From: Astrocystis sublimbata
Lineage: Eukaryota; Ascomycota; Sordariomycetes; Xylariales; Xylariaceae
DNA: 64,000 nucleotides
Direction of reading: 5' to 3'
Assembly: GCA_022453515.1 (NCBI GenBank)
Contig: JAJNNY010000005.1
Span: 186,001 to 250,000 of the forward strand
How positions within the stretch are numbered: the stretch's first letter is position 1; each line of letters begins with the position of its first letter. The position numbers and the translations under genes were made by a program. Below are positions 48,218 through 60,598 of this stretch, piece after piece. The notes under the pieces were generated by a model. The model saw only the letters and a list, made by a program, of their open reading frames with translations, was not told where the DNA came from and searched no databases.

Positions 48218-50002
48218 TCAGGGACTCGGCTTCTTCACACCGACAACAACCAGATTTCTTGGGCTTTGGCGATAGTCGAACACGGTCTCAACCCAGCAGT
48301 CCTGTACCACATCGGAGTGTTGCCGTAGAAAGAGCCATCTGTCTGTAACGATTAAGGACTCGATAACAGTGGCGCTGAACGCCATCAATGTCCATATGGC
48401 AGTGAGCTCCCTCTTGCGGGGCATGTATCGACGTTCATACTCGGCAATCTCCTCGTCGGTGATGTTGCTCATCAACTCTGCTATAACATCCCGCTGCTCA
48501 TGATATTCGTTGGCGGTAGTGAGCTTAGCAATCGCGCCCCTGACGTAGGCGTGCAGTGACTTATGACATGACTTGCTGAGTGACCCGAGAATGACCGGGT
48601 TGGTGCTCACGTTGAACGGGCTTTGGGTAGAGGTATTAGTTTCACTGTCTGGCTGGGTGCCATCGTGGTGTATTTTGGACACGACACCCCGGTCGAGAAA
48701 GATCTTCTGTAAGACAGCGCGGAAGAAGTGTCGGGTGAAGAACCCATCACTCTCGGCTTCTGTCCAATTAAATGGAGCTTGACACGCCATCATTCGAGCG
48801 GTAATGTTGAGTCGGATGCCATCATCACGATACGTGGTCAGACGATCGCTGATGGGAAAGCCCTCCGGGTCGTGTTTATTCGACTCCCTGATGACACGAC
48901 CGTTGAGAGCTTGGAGACTGGGCCGCATATAAGGAAGTTTGTAGGTCGGTGGTCCCAGCCTTTCAGTTAGCAAGTTGTAGCAACAGCCCACAATCGCGAT
49001 TGCCTGCACATTGGGGTTCAGGATCAGAGACCTAATACCGTGATGCGAGAGATTTCCACACGAGTGGATAGAAATTGCCATCAGTCTTAGGTCGGCCTTG
49101 GGATTCGGTGTTGGAGAGATGGTCTTCATTTGATCAACAACATCGGTAAGATCGCCAGATTCCAAGCGCCCTTCAATGTAGTTTATAAAACCTTTGCCTT
49201 CTTCGGGTTTGTAGATAGCATCGGACCCAGTCCGAGCTCTGAGATCAGGAGCGTACTTTGCGGGTCGTTCTATGGGTTGGGCGGCCCTTCGCGATTTCCG
49301 TGAATCCCGCGGGGCTTCGGGGCGCTTACTGTCAAGCTGCTGCATCCAGAGTTTCTTGTTCCTCATAATCTTCGGCTTTTCCGCGACATTTGCTAACATG
49401 TCTAGCTCTTTGGCACCGGATATGTTATGTTCCCTCCCTTCGACAGCGACGATCTGTTTGTTGTACGGGGCACTCGCGAGAGCTCTGCCCAGATAGTTCT
49501 GGCCACTTCCAAAGTCGACGAAATGGGTGATGTTGCTATCAAAGTTGGACTCTAGATCACTGGCCAGCTGATCCACATAGTGTGCAAAGTTTCTGACTTC
49601 ATGTATCTTCTTCGGCTTCATGCCAACCGACATCTGCCATGTCAGCTTAGGAAGCCTTTCCTCTCGCGAGGGGTATTCTCGAGCCAAGGAAAATCGCCTG
49701 ACATCTGAAATGTACTTCAGCAGGCTCTCTGGCGGCTGAGGATCTTCAAGGGCGTCAAGGTCCTCTCTCATGAGTATGCTTAACAGCTTCATAGGATCGC
49801 ACTGCAGTAGCCATGGCTGCCACTCATTTGGCACAGCGGCGCTGAAGAGGCCAGGTTCACTGGTGTAAAAGTCTAGAATATGTACCCCGCCGCACAAGAC
49901 TTGGAATGTGTCTGAGGAAGTCACAAATTGTAAGAGGTTGTCGACATAGTCCTCGACTGTGGCCCAGCAATCAGAGTAGGGCAGGGGTTTTGATGGTATC
50001 AT
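48218..50002 (-). CDS. METTL25/RRNAD1-type methyltransferase-domain protein
   Basis: Intronless frame of 594 residues starting at the ATG at 50002. The SAM-binding motif I is THFVDFGSGQNYLGRAL (about residue 160), followed by an acidic strand end, VAVEGRE. Later conserved blocks are LMAISIHSCGNLSHHGIRSLI and IAIVGCCYNLLTE (about residues 318-350), and a C-terminal LNITARMMACQAPFNW segment. These match the METTL25/RRNAD1 family; in this family METTL25-type proteins have been linked to methylation of an ER or ribosomal protein target, and RRNAD1 carries an rRNA-dimethylase-like name. The substrate here cannot be determined. A charged insert (residues 225-275) with Lys/Arg runs may be disordered. 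The gene is divergent from TLG1, sharing a 686-bp promoter region. Confidence 0.85.
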   Translation of the reverse strand: MIPSKPLPYSDCWATVEDYVDNLLQFVTSSDTFQVLCGGVHILDFYTSEPGLFSAAVPNEWQPWLLQCDPMKLLSILMREDLDALEDPQPPESLLKYISDVRRFSLAREYPSREERLPKLTWQMSVGMKPKKIHEVRNFAHYVDQLASDLESNFDSNITHFVDFGSGQNYLGRALASAPYNKQIVAVEGREHNISGAKELDMLANVAEKPKIMRNKKLWMQQLDSKRPEAPRDSRKSRRAAQPIERPAKYAPDLRARTGSDAIYKPEEGKGFINYIEGRLESGDLTDVVDQMKTISPTPNPKADLRLMAISIHSCGNLSHHGIRSLILNPNVQAIAIVGCCYNLLTERLGPPTYKLPYMRPSLQALNGRVIRESNKHDPEGFPISDRLTTYRDDGIRLNITARMMACQAPFNWTEAESDGFFTRHFFRAVLQKIFLDRGVVSKIHHDGTQPDSETNTSTQSPFNVSTNPVILGSLSKSCHKSLHAYVRGAIAKLTTANEYHEQRDVIAELMSNITDEEIAEYERRYMPRKRELTAIWTLMAFSATVIESLIVTDRWLFLRQHSDVVQDCWVETVFDYRQSPRNLVVVGVKKPSP

Positions 50003-50688
50003 TTTTGGGGTCCGTCAATCCTGACCTGGGGCAGGTAAGGAGTGAAAAAAAAACCATCAATAACCGACACGATGTTGGTGGAAATATATTCGTTTGATTG
50101 GACGATCGAAAGTCAATGACACAGAAAAAAAGCAAACTTTGGGAGTTTGGAAACTTGGGCAATACAGAAAATTGCCTGGTCTTTCCCCAAAGTTCAAACT
50201 TTACAAGGGATGTCACTCACCATGGCGCCAGGAACTCACGCCAGGCAGGTACCGTATTCAGGCACCTTACCAAATTGATGCGATTTTCACATGTTTCAAC
50301 TACGATAGGTACTAGGTACTTTATTGAGCGCAACGCTACCCTGCCCGTCGGCACCAGCTGGCAGCTATTCCCGCCTGTCTGTACCCACGTCATCTCGAAC
50401 CTTGAGATCCCTGCTCACTACCATGTAAGTACCTAGATACCTCCTACCTAAGCATCTGCCCTAACCATCTAAGCCAACGTTGTTGTTACCTAAACATTGT
50501 ATCGACCAAAGACCTCTACTCATCTAATACGCAACTCCCTCCGCCAGCTCAAAGCGGTCGTCCAAACATGCATATGCGAGCACAAATGTAGCCTTGCGGT
50601 TGGAATAAGACACCTGCGCAAAGCTTCAGCTTCAGCTTCACATCCCGTCACGTCACACGACACGACAAGTTAAGTCAAGTCGGCCGAG
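50003..50688. promoter_or_regulatory. Divergent promoter region METTL25-like / TLG1
   Basis: Contains three tandem CTTCAG-type hexamers at about 50622-50640 and, 40-50 bp before the TLG1 ATG, CGTCACGTCA, which carries TGACGT cores recognised by bZIP (ATF/CREB-type) factors. Function is inferred from position. Confidence 0.5.
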
Positions 50689-51611
50689 ATGATGTCCTCT
50701 TTAAACGAGGAGGATCCCTTCCTCCAGGTCCAACAGTACGTTGCGCAACGCCCATGAAGCAACCTACCCATCCGTCTGTTTACGAGCATAAACCCAAACC
50801 CAATAAACACAAAAGCCAACCAATGTGAACCAAACTCCACAGAGATGTCCTGTCCCAGATGCAAACCGCGCGCCCGCTCTTCGCCTCGTACCTGCGCATC
50901 CGCAGCCTCAGCAGCACGCCCGCCGCGTCCCCCGAGGTGGCCTCGGCCCGGTCCGACCTCGAGTCCGCCCTGTCGACCCTCGCCGAAGACCTCGCCGACC
51001 TCGTCGAGTCCGTGCGCGCCGTCGAGTCCGACCCGTCGCACTTCGGGCTCTCCGCCCACGAGCTCGCGCGGCGGAAGAAGCTGGTCGACGAGGTCGGCGG
51101 CGAGGTCGAGGACATGCGCGACGAGCTGGCGCAACAGACCGCCGACTTCGCCGCCTCTTCTTCTTCTTCTTCCGCCGCTGCCGCTGGGAGATCGGGCCTG
51201 AGTAGTAGGGCAGCAGCCGCGCGGGCCGCCGCGAACGACGACCTGCCGCCTCCGAGCGCCTTCGCCATGGACGACGCGAGCTCGGCCCAGGGCGACGACA
51301 ACTATGCCGAGTTCGAGCACCAGCAGCAGCTGCATATGATGCGGGAGCAGGATTCTCAGCTGGACGGTGTGTTTGTCACGGTCGGAAATCTGCGGCGGCA
51401 GGCTGACGACATGGGGCGCGAGCTCGAGGAGCAGCACGAGATGCTGGATCACGTCGATACTCTGGCCGACCGTGTCGGAGGGAGATTGCAGACGGGCATG
51501 CAGAAACTGGGCTACGTGATGCGGCGCAACGAAGACCGGTATAGCAGCTGCTGTGTTGCTGTTCTGATCTTCGTCTTGATTCTTCTATTGGTGTTATTGC
51601 TTGTATTATAG
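50689..51611 (+). CDS. tlg1: Syntaxin-6-type Qc-SNARE TLG1
   Basis: Two exons (50689-50735 and 50843-51611) encode 271 residues. The N-terminal domain (EEDPFLQVQQDVLSQMQ, typical syntaxin-6/Tlg1 start) forms a three-helix bundle; HELARRKKLVDEVGGEVEDM ends it. A Ser/Ala-rich linker follows. The SNARE motif spans about residues 185-245: REQDSQLDGVFVTVGNLRRQADDMGRELEEQHEMLDHVD, with the zero-layer Gln in the ELEEQ segment. A single C-terminal membrane helix (CCVAVLIFVLILLLVLLLVL) anchors it with almost no lumenal tail. It should act in endosome-to-Golgi fusion at the trans-Golgi. Two ATG codons stand in tandem at 50689 and 50692. The assignment is firm as a syntaxin-6/Tlg1 relative. Confidence 0.93.
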
Positions 51612-51906
51612 ATGTAGGACAGAGAGGGTCTCGATTTGCAAATCAAGCAAACAGGCAAGGCGCGTCGGAGTCTCTCGCTTCATTGCGTAACAGAATATAT
51701 AATATTTAGATATCTTCTTGAGCTTCTTTTACATCAGGGTATCATCTTTCCAGGACGTAGCATATAGTCATATCAAACAGAACTCAAGACTACTGGCAAA
51801 TGTATATGACCCGAACGCCAACGTTGTTATACATATTTTCCCTAGACCTTTCTCTTTATCGCGTCATCAAGTGGGTATCTTTCAGTCGTGGCTGTGCCAC
51901 TAAATA
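51612..51906. other. Convergent spacer TLG1 / GLE1
   Basis: About 295 bp between two convergent 3' ends. AT-rich. No gene is recognised. Confidence 0.5.
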
Positions 51907-53622
51907 CTATAGCTCTAATCCTATATCCCGTTTCATCATTTGTGCTAGTACTGACAAGCCAGAGGTGCCCGGAGTTTGGGCCGGGGCTTTGTTCGGGAAG
52001 TCCACCAATGCCAGCCGGAGAGCGGCAATGCCCATGCTTCCGTAGAAGTGAATAAAGCGCTCCTCGTACATCTCGATCATGCCCCGGAGGACCACACATT
52101 GCGTATTGGAAATATCCTTTGGTGGTGTGTTGACGATCCTTGCCAAGCTGGTCCAGTATTTGGAAGGCGGCCAAGGATTCGTATTGGGAGATTTCGAGAA
52201 ATCCCGTAGGGAAATGGCCGCATATCCTACGGCAAGGCCCTTCATCCTATCTATGTGTTGTTGTTCCGGCGTCCACGCAGTACCGTCTCTTCTCCACCCG
52301 AGTCGCATACGACCCTGCTCAGTGTTTTCACTTCCGTGATACCCAAAGAGAACAGGACAGGCCACTCGATATTTCGCCATCAGAATATCTATAAGGGTTT
52401 TACCCCGCCAGAGATATGCTTTATTGGAGAAGATATGGGCGCAGATAACTCCGAGTGGGTCAGCTGCCTTTGGTTGGGCGCCACATTCGTTGATAAATTG
52501 GTTGATGATTGTTTTGGCGAATATGTTGAGGAGGTAGAGGAAAAGCGACGGTAGTTGCGGCTCGTTGTGCAAGGCGCCATCCAAGGGCTCTCGTTTGTCC
52601 ACAACATATTGAGACGGGTCAACCAGAGTGCTAGGAACACTGCCGCTGAGCGACTCTTGTAATAGGAGTTGAATGGTCTCCATCTTGACAATGCGTTAGC
52701 AGATATGATATGCCCCAAGGAAATGGCCACATACCTGTTTCTTGTTGCCTCCTTTTTGTGTCACTACCTGGCCTAGGCTCTTCCTCATTTCCCGCCTCAT
52801 GTCTCCCATCCGAGCTTTCAGCGGCGGCAAGGACTTAGCTTGCTCGATCAAAGAAGCACGTAACCTCTTCAGGTTCTGATGTATCACCACGTACTGATCA
52901 ACTGCTGGTTTGGACGTAGCAGGAGCGGGGCGAGTCGTCGGTTGCGAAGCCGGGGGCTTGGAGAACGGACTTGTTGCAGCGGGAGCAGCAGCCACCGCAA
53001 ACGGCGAAGTGGTAGTCGATGCACCCGACTGTGCTTGTTTGGTCGCCAGTGCCGGTTTGGACGGCGCGCCCTTGGCCCCATTTATCAACAGCGCTGGCAC
53101 GCTTGGCGACGGACGCTGAGGATGACTGGGTGGTGCGGCTGCTCCTGCTGCTGTCTGCGAGCCTGGGCCATCGGCAGAGATGGTTGTAGATGCCGCTGCT
53201 CCTGCTGCGGGGGATGGGCGTCCTGCGCCGTCGGCCTGAGGCACGGGGACAGGGCTCAGTCTGGCGGTGGGCGGTGCTTCCGGCGGCAGCTTGGGCACCG
53301 TCTTCAGCTTCAGAGCGCGGAGTCGCTCCTCCTCGGCCCGCAGGCTCTCTTCATGGCGTATGCGTTCTTCTTCTTTCCGCTGCTGCTGCTTCACGCTCTC
53401 TTCTTGTTGGTGCAGACGGCGGTTCTGCTCCTGCAGCTCGTGGTCCTTGAAGACGCGGATGGCAGCGTGGCGGACGCGTTCATGCTCAGCCTGGGCGGCA
53501 GCGAGGGCATCCTGGTGGCTCAGCTCGGTGTGTCTGGCCTCGGCGAGGGAGTCGGCGATGCGGGAGCTCGGGGAATTGCTCCATTGTCGGGATCGACGCG
53601 TCGCTGGGGACGAGCCAGTCAT
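51907..53622 (-). CDS. gle1: mRNA export factor GLE1
   Basis: Two exons (53622-52735 and 52683-51907) encode 554 residues. GLE1 sits on the cytoplasmic face of the nuclear pore and, with inositol hexakisphosphate, activates the DEAD-box ATPase Dbp5 during mRNA export. The N-terminal part has a long charged coiled coil (residues about 30-105, many Glu/Arg/Gln), then a Pro/Ala/Ser-rich linker with FxxPP- and SPF-like pieces. The C-terminal GLE1 domain starts near LKRLRASLIEQAKS and contains GQVVTQKGGNKKQ, IQLLLQESL, FLYLLNIFAKTIINQFINECG, GVICAHIFSNKAYLWRGKTLIDILMAKYRVACPVLFGY and RMKGLAVGYAAISLRDFSKSP. These are the conserved HEAT-like helices. The single intron cleanly joins KKQ to METIQ. The start is the first true ATG; the longer frame begins with TTG. 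Confidence 0.93.
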
Positions 53623-54721
53623 GGCGCTCAAGAGTGATAACGACTATAAGCGCTGCATATGGGCAGAACTGCGGGTGCGGGTGCGAGGAGAAGGCGGCGG
53701 GGCAATCAAGAGCTGGACTCGAGAGCCATTAATGACGGACGGCCAGGTTGTGCTTGTAAGAATGCTCCGTCTGTCGTCTGTGTGCAAAACGGCACCCTCG
53801 ACATCGCCTGACAATAATTGAATGCGAGGCGGAATATGATCGATCCACTGGGCAGGCTCGCGCCAGGACCAGGACGTGGCTCGAGTACCTAAAGTAGGTA
53901 CATACCTCCCTAGGGTCCACGACTCCACGCCCCGGGTAGCTGAGCAGCCCAGCCCAAGCAGGGACCGGGAGCATGGCACGAGGCTACGCTTGCCTCCCGA
54001 CGCGTCTCTTGAGCCCACGTGATTGGCTACCTTGGATGACGCTAACCCTGTCTAGGTACTAGGTAGTAGGTCATAACCTCCAATCGAGGGACAGACAGAG
54101 GTAAGAACCCCTGCGTAGGTACTTGGCACCCACTGCCTAGAATGGTACCTTAGGTACCTACTTGTAAGTAGTAGGTGTCAGACACCACCAGAGTGGTGTA
54201 ATAGGCCGACGGCGAGTCGCAACTTCAATTGCAGGCTTAGACTTAACCAAAGGGAATGGAACTTAAAACTGGTAACATTGAACTTGAAATTTCATGTGCA
54301 TAATGATTGTACCACCTCCCTCGACCTCGTTGTTTAACAACACCAATCTGTCCGGCTACCTGCGTCAAGTGCTTTCAGACCTCTCGACAAAAATCTTATG
54401 GTTTACCAACTACATAACAAGTGGCACCATGCCGTTTGCTAGTTGCGATAAAACAATCAAAGCACTTCTTTTGTCTCGACCAATTTGTTTGGGCGACAGG
54501 AAACTGTCCGAGTTACATGCTATCATGTTGTTTACATACAGATACCGTGAAGCATGGACTGCTTCTGCTTATATAGCCAGCCGAACGAGACGCCAGGTTG
54601 ATGACACTCACCAGACTTCTAGACAACCCTCCAAAATAAACCTCAAGTCATCAATCAATCAGTTCCGCAGCAATATCATTACTAAACGACACCAACTCAG
54701 CTTAAGATTCATTTTTCCAAA
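53623..54721. promoter_or_regulatory. Divergent intergenic region GLE1 / ankyrin-type gene
   Basis: About 1.1 kb. It carries dense GGTAC/TAGGTA half-sites at 54050-54180. An open frame at 54294-54725 overlaps the next gene start by a few bases and has no recognisable domain. No gene is called. Confidence 0.45.
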
Positions 54722-56197
54722 ATGACTCCCCCAACACTCCCATACCACCTTCTCCTCATGGTTGGTGAGCAATTCTCCGAGCGCGATCTATTAACTCTCG
54801 CCGCAACCAAGCGGGACCTTTACCCATTTTTGACTCGAAGGGCTTTCCGCCTCGCTCTTACCAAGAAGCCCTATAATCACACCCTTCAGCCTGTAAGTTT
54901 CGCAATCCAGAACGGAGATATTCCACTTTTCTCTAGAATATTTGCCTTTCTCGATGGCAGGCTTCGTAGAGGTTGGTCGTGGCGCAAATTCTTCGGTCCC
55001 GGCGTCAGAGTCCTTTTGACCGAAGCAGCACAATCCAATGCGGACTCGCTGCAGTATCTAATACAAAAATACCCGCTCGTTCCGGGTAAAACCGATGGAG
55101 GCACTGTCCCTATACCACAAGAATTGCACAACCACGGCTTTTACACGAGCTATCGTCATGACTTAGACAACCTGTATTACGCCAGCATGGTCGACCAGCG
55201 AAACTCGGAGTTGGTATACAGCGCTCTAGCGGGCGGGCGATTTGACTGTGCTCATCTGCTTCTAGACCACCACCCACCATTATTCCCAGATGGCTTTCAA
55301 GTCAGGAGCAATATGGAAGCTTTCTCTTCGCCGGCAACGCTTAATTTTCTTATTGCACAAGGGGCAAACTACGGGCCTGATCCGCTTCACACCATTGCAG
55401 TGGAAGATGTTGATAATCTTCGGGTCTTCGACGCCCTCGTGCAGAGAGGGTTTGGTGTTGATGCGCCCCGAGACGTGATAACCCACGCCTCTGACAGGGT
55501 TGTGTTCACCCCTTTGTATGAAGCTTGTCGTACCATGCGATATCGTAATATTGGCGCCCTTCTTCAACTAGGTGCCAATCCCAATGGGACTTCCCGCCTC
55601 TTTATACGAAAAGCTCCCTACTATGGAATGGTCGAGTTCCAATCGCCATCGCCTTTACTCACACTACTTCTCACGGGCCGATGGGACATTCAAGCCGACT
55701 CCTTGTACCATTCGCCTCGCGCACAAGGTATGCAGAGGTTTCATCCATTTGACGAAGCAATTGTTCTCAGCTTTCGTACATTGGTGGCATACGGCGCCGA
55801 CATTTTGATCCCGGGCCTCAACGGGGACGTCCTGGAAATCCTGCTCTTAAGGATTTGGAGGCTTTTATGCAGACAAATGACAAGGTCTCCAAACTTTTCT
55901 CTTCCTGTCTGTCCGGACAAACCTAGCGATCAGAACACCGGGGTTCAAGGTCTACTCGTCGCACTTGGCGAGTATGATTGTCAGCCGTGGGACCAGGTTT
56001 GTGATGCAATCTCCAGCTTACATCCAACATTACCCGACAATGTTCGGCAGGTCAGAAATAAGGAGCGACTTCTTGTGCTGCTAAATATTTATCAGGATAG
56101 GTTCGGTGACCTTCCCGGGCCGAACCAACTGGTGGCATTTGATCTTCCAGATAGATACGGGGCTTCGACAAACATCGACGCCAGCATGGTCGGTTAA
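54722..56197 (+). CDS. Ankyrin-repeat-type protein with F-box-like N-terminus
   Basis: Intronless frame of 491 residues. The N-terminal 45 residues (LPYHLLLMVGEQFSERDLLTLAATKRDLYPFL) resemble the degenerate F-box start common in fungal ankyrin proteins. Repeat-like units follow: VSFAIQNGDIPLFSRIFAFL, LLTEAAQSNADSLQYLIQKYP, VYSALAGGRFDCAHLLLDHHP, LNFLIAQGA and, most typical, TPLYEACRTMRYRNIGALLQLGANPNG. FRTLVAYGADI forms a late unit. Such proteins usually serve as substrate adaptors or scaffolds; no partner can be named. These families expand quickly in filamentous fungi, and the gene sits at the edge of a gene-poor stretch. Confidence 0.8.
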   Translation: MTPPTLPYHLLLMVGEQFSERDLLTLAATKRDLYPFLTRRAFRLALTKKPYNHTLQPVSFAIQNGDIPLFSRIFAFLDGRLRRGWSWRKFFGPGVRVLLTEAAQSNADSLQYLIQKYPLVPGKTDGGTVPIPQELHNHGFYTSYRHDLDNLYYASMVDQRNSELVYSALAGGRFDCAHLLLDHHPPLFPDGFQVRSNMEAFSSPATLNFLIAQGANYGPDPLHTIAVEDVDNLRVFDALVQRGFGVDAPRDVITHASDRVVFTPLYEACRTMRYRNIGALLQLGANPNGTSRLFIRKAPYYGMVEFQSPSPLLTLLLTGRWDIQADSLYHSPRAQGMQRFHPFDEAIVLSFRTLVAYGADILIPGLNGDVLEILLLRIWRLLCRQMTRSPNFSLPVCPDKPSDQNTGVQGLLVALGEYDCQPWDQVCDAISSLHPTLPDNVRQVRNKERLLVLLNIYQDRFGDLPGPNQLVAFDLPDRYGASTNIDASMVG

Positions 56198-58967
56198 TAT
56201 TCCCATTGCGGGCCGTGTTTTTTTGGTTCTATCTCTTGAGCCCAATAGCAATTGATGGGAAACTCCATAGTTAACACTCAAATGCTTTGTTGGGGTTTTT
56301 TGTTGGAATCAAAAGTTATACACATGACTTTAGCACTGTTTTAGAAACGTTTTCCTTGTTACTTTTTGATTCATTGGACGTTACGGATAAAGACCGGAAG
56401 CTTATCTTCTCTTTTTTTACATAGGGCTAGTACACAATAAACACATATTTTCTTCATTGTATTGAGACTTGACGAATTTCTTTAATGATCGTAATTCGTT
56501 TATGTTGTAACCTATGCAGGATTTCTCCGAGCATCATTTTGCTAATAGAAGTCCTAATCTATGAGTGAATGAATTACTTCAAGAAGTTCATAGAATAAGC
56601 ACTTGCTCTAATAATGCTCATTAAAAGTTTTAGCACTTGTATGTAGCTCTGTAAGGCGACTAAGACCATAGCCATGTCCCTGTACTAAAAGTAGTCATTA
56701 AATACAACTTAAATCGGGAACCAAGTGAGAACGAAAATTGCCTTAGGACTTACAATCGATTATTGCTAGAAACAGGACGTTTATCAGGTGGGCTCTGCCA
56801 GTGTCTGCATTTTGCCATCAATTGATTCATGTATTTACTCTATAGCGTAACACATTAGATACTCCTAGATAACTTGGCTCAAAACAATAATCTTAGTTGA
56901 CATGCCGTTATTTTGTCTTCCAAGGAATTAGGCTCCGTTGCATAAACAGGCAGCAAGTATTCGATGATAATCCAGTCTATTATTGTCATCGAATTAACTG
57001 TTCTCAATAACTGAAGTAGCGGCATAATTATTGCGCCATTTATCATGTAAGAGGTCGACTTTAGGGTAGGATGGGCTACATAAGGACTGGGCAACTCCCA
57101 CGTCTCTGGGGAAGCACATGAATCAATAAAATTAATGGTTTACCTCTAGCTACCTACTACTTGACTACCAACCTGCTTGACTAAATTCCAACTCTGGTGA
57201 AAAGCTACTTGACACCTGCCCGATTACTCTTGCAGGCATTTGAATTAAACCATCATTGGTCCTAAAACATTTCTCGTGAACGTCACCCATCTACATCTTT
57301 GAAATTTCTCTCCAAAGACCAGGAGAAGGTAAACGAAAATAATAGTGCGGTCAACCAACCCAGACAATATTACGAGGAGGAACGACGTTCACATGGAGTG
57401 TCTGTTGTAGAAATTGGTAAGTGATATTCCGATATCGAAGGCAGGCATGCCTGTAATCATGCTATCCGTCAGGCAGAACACTCGTCAACATCGGGTTACT
57501 GATAATGCTTAGACTTGCATCAACATGACTATTGAACACAAAGGCTGGTAAATTTAAATCCTTGTCGTACAAAGCCCAGATGTCTTACAAAAGAATGCAC
57601 TTGTTTTTTTTTCTTTTTTTGGCGACATCAAACTCGAGAAGACCTCCTAATGGTAGTGTTGTGTCAAATGGGTTTACACCAGAGTGAAGGAATATAGCAG
57701 TTAATTATTACGCAGCCAAGTAGGAAAGTAGTGGCCAGGTGTCAGTTCTATTGATTCAAAGGCTCTCCCAGGCCATGGGAACCGCCCAGTGCTTATATAC
57801 ACGAATATCAAACCCAGATAGCCCTATAATTACAGGGAGCCCCTGGATCACGGCGAGGCTCATGCTACCTTGGCTCACATATCGAAGGTGGAAGACCAAG
57901 GTGTGTCCAAATTGCAAGCCATGTCTAATGTAGTTCACATATCTTTGAGACGTTTTTCGTTTGTCCGCGTGTTTGACAGCATCTGCATGCAATCTGGGCG
58001 GGATTATCGAGCCGATTCCCGCTTCACGTGTAGTAATAACTCAGCTCAGACGGACGAAGACTTTTCTGCAGCTTGAGCCTAGGTACTCACGTTCAAGTCC
58101 ACTAGCTCATCGGATAACATCACCGACATCATTGAAATTGCAGACGCGGCCAGCAAGAAGCAGGTAAATCTCAGCTTCGTGCTAATGTCCACTCTGTATT
58201 TCTACAAACATGGGTACGGCGCATCCTGCGGGAATCACATCACATGATGCGTTCCCCTAGTTCGAATAGAAAGCGGGAGAGAAGTTAATTTGACCTGAGG
58301 CTGTCCCAGCAAGGAACCAGGGTCGGTGGCGATTCGTCCGATGTTCCGCTACACGTTCTGCTAAAAGGGTGATCATGCAGCTGGTAACTCAACGAGGATT
58401 ACTAATGGAACTTAGTCAGCTTCGAGCGATCGTTTTATGTAGTATCTAATATAAGAAAGCTGCGTCCTATGCTTGCAGTCAAAGTTCTCGTTCTCGTTCT
58501 CGTGACTGCTTTCTTACGAGGACCCGTGTAGGTGTTTCCAGTGCCAGGGCCATACATGGAAATTACATGCATGTTATCTGATGTAACTCAAAGTTCGGAA
58601 TTCCGCGCCAATCACAACATATAAGCTGCATCTCTGCCCTCGGTTGGCTAGGAATGCTCCTGGGCAACTACACGTTCCAAGTCCAGAGTGGGCCGGAGGC
58701 ATCTCGGACATCATGTTCAGATAAAAGGGGCTTTTGCTCTTTGCATAGAAGTTAATCATGGTCGAGAGCCACCTGAATTTAGGAGCTCGGTTTCGTAGTT
58801 GTATCTTGTGATGGGAAATGGGTAATTAGTTGAAAATCGTATAATTACATAGCTTGCTGTACAGAATATCCTTGAATCTGTTCGAACTGTGTCGAGTGTT
58901 TAACATTGTGGAGATGGTGCTTGGAAGACTTACGACCTTCAAGGTGTGGGCGAATGTATGGGCTAAT

Positions 58968-58977
58968 TACCTAGGTA
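58968..58977. repeat. Palindrome TACCTAGGTA, copy 4
   Basis: Perfect 10-bp inverted repeat continuing into GGTACCTAC. Confidence 0.9.
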
Positions 58978-60598
58978 GGTACCTACACAACATAGGACTT
59001 GGATATATTTTTTCTTTCGTCGAGGCATATAGAACTTGTTTTACCCATTTTCCGAAACCCATCGTCCCCTTGGAATATTGTCAAACGCTGACACAAGCTC
59101 TGCGAAACGTCAAACGAATTGCTACAGCCCGACTTCATTCGATCTACGATAAAGTTCACCTAGACCTTAGTCAATGAACACACCCAAGCGTCACATTTGG
59201 GACAGTGGCACAGTTTTACTTGATTTCTTCGATCAATATCATTTCATCCACATGTGTCTATAGTAGGAGCCATTGCCTGCATATATTCAATTGCTCACTG
59301 CTACTGCCTAAGGCATATTTGCCTAATACTTCAAGCGTATTGCGAGTTTAAAACTTCTCACCGTGTGCGTGCGTTTGCAAACTAATTAGTCCTCGTAAGT
59401 AAGCTTTTCTGCCATGGAGACACAAAACACTGTCTCGTGTCGCGGACTCAATGCAAGCCGACGGATCATGGGCGATGCACCCATGTACGGCGAGACCTTA
59501 CTCGAGAGCCAGACTGTGGTCATAGTTGAGCTGAGAAGCAAGGCGAGGCTCTCGCAGCACCGCTCATTTGCACCTACATAGTAATTACACATTTACATTG
59601 CATGGCCTACTGCTGGCCCCCAGGTGGTCGTTTAACCACGCGTCCGATCTGCTCTGCCATTGGATGAAGCTGTATCTACCTTAGGTAGGTAGGGAGCTAT
59701 CGTAGCTTCGTAGCTATGTGGACGAACCTGACTCGGAACTTGGCTGCACATCCGACATCGCACTATTGTGATAGATCTCTTCCGTCACAGGCCCCTCTAG
59801 TTCGTCCCCAGCACAAGTCGCCAGGAGCGACTTTTCAGCTAGCCGGTGGATGCTGGACCTTGTCTACACAGAATGAAGCTTCCCGACGGGTCTTTGAGGG
59901 TTTGATGGCGCAATGTTTAAAATCTGGAGCTGCGAAAAGTACCCCGACACGCCGAACCTGCCAGTCAGAAGTGATGTCTCGGGAACCGGGCAGAGTGTCG
60001 AGCAGCTGTGGAATTAAGGATCGTATTGTAATTCTGAATCCAGGTTTTGACTAATTATCTGATGCTGTGTGTTGTTTGCGACAAACAAAGATGAGATGAA
60101 CTGTGTTAGTGACATGAGCATATTGGGTGTGGGGCAAACACAACTTTAGGTACAAATGTAGGTAGTGAGATCGGATCGACATGTGAATCTTGACTGATAA
60201 TGATAAGTAGATACCTACCTAGCCTACCTTACGTTAAGTCTCTAGGCGGGCAGCTTCGAACATACAAAGTACGGGCTATCGAAAATGACCTTAGATGAGC
60301 GTTTTGATTGAGTGTTGAGTATGCGTGGACTTTTGTGTTGAGGACCGAGATTTTGCCCATTGTTGACTTGTTTCTGAGCCGTGAACATCTTACATGCTCA
60401 CATAACTAATTACTCCTTAGATATGCAGTACTTGGGCGTATAGGTAGGTAGATAGACACGATTTGCGCGATATATAGGTAATTTGCTTTCAATAACGATT
60501 GAATCATTTTAGTACTGGTGAGCTCGCCCATGCAGAAGCCACATGGAAGTTAAACAAGCAATAATTACCGACCTATCCAAGATACGTGATCATTTGCA

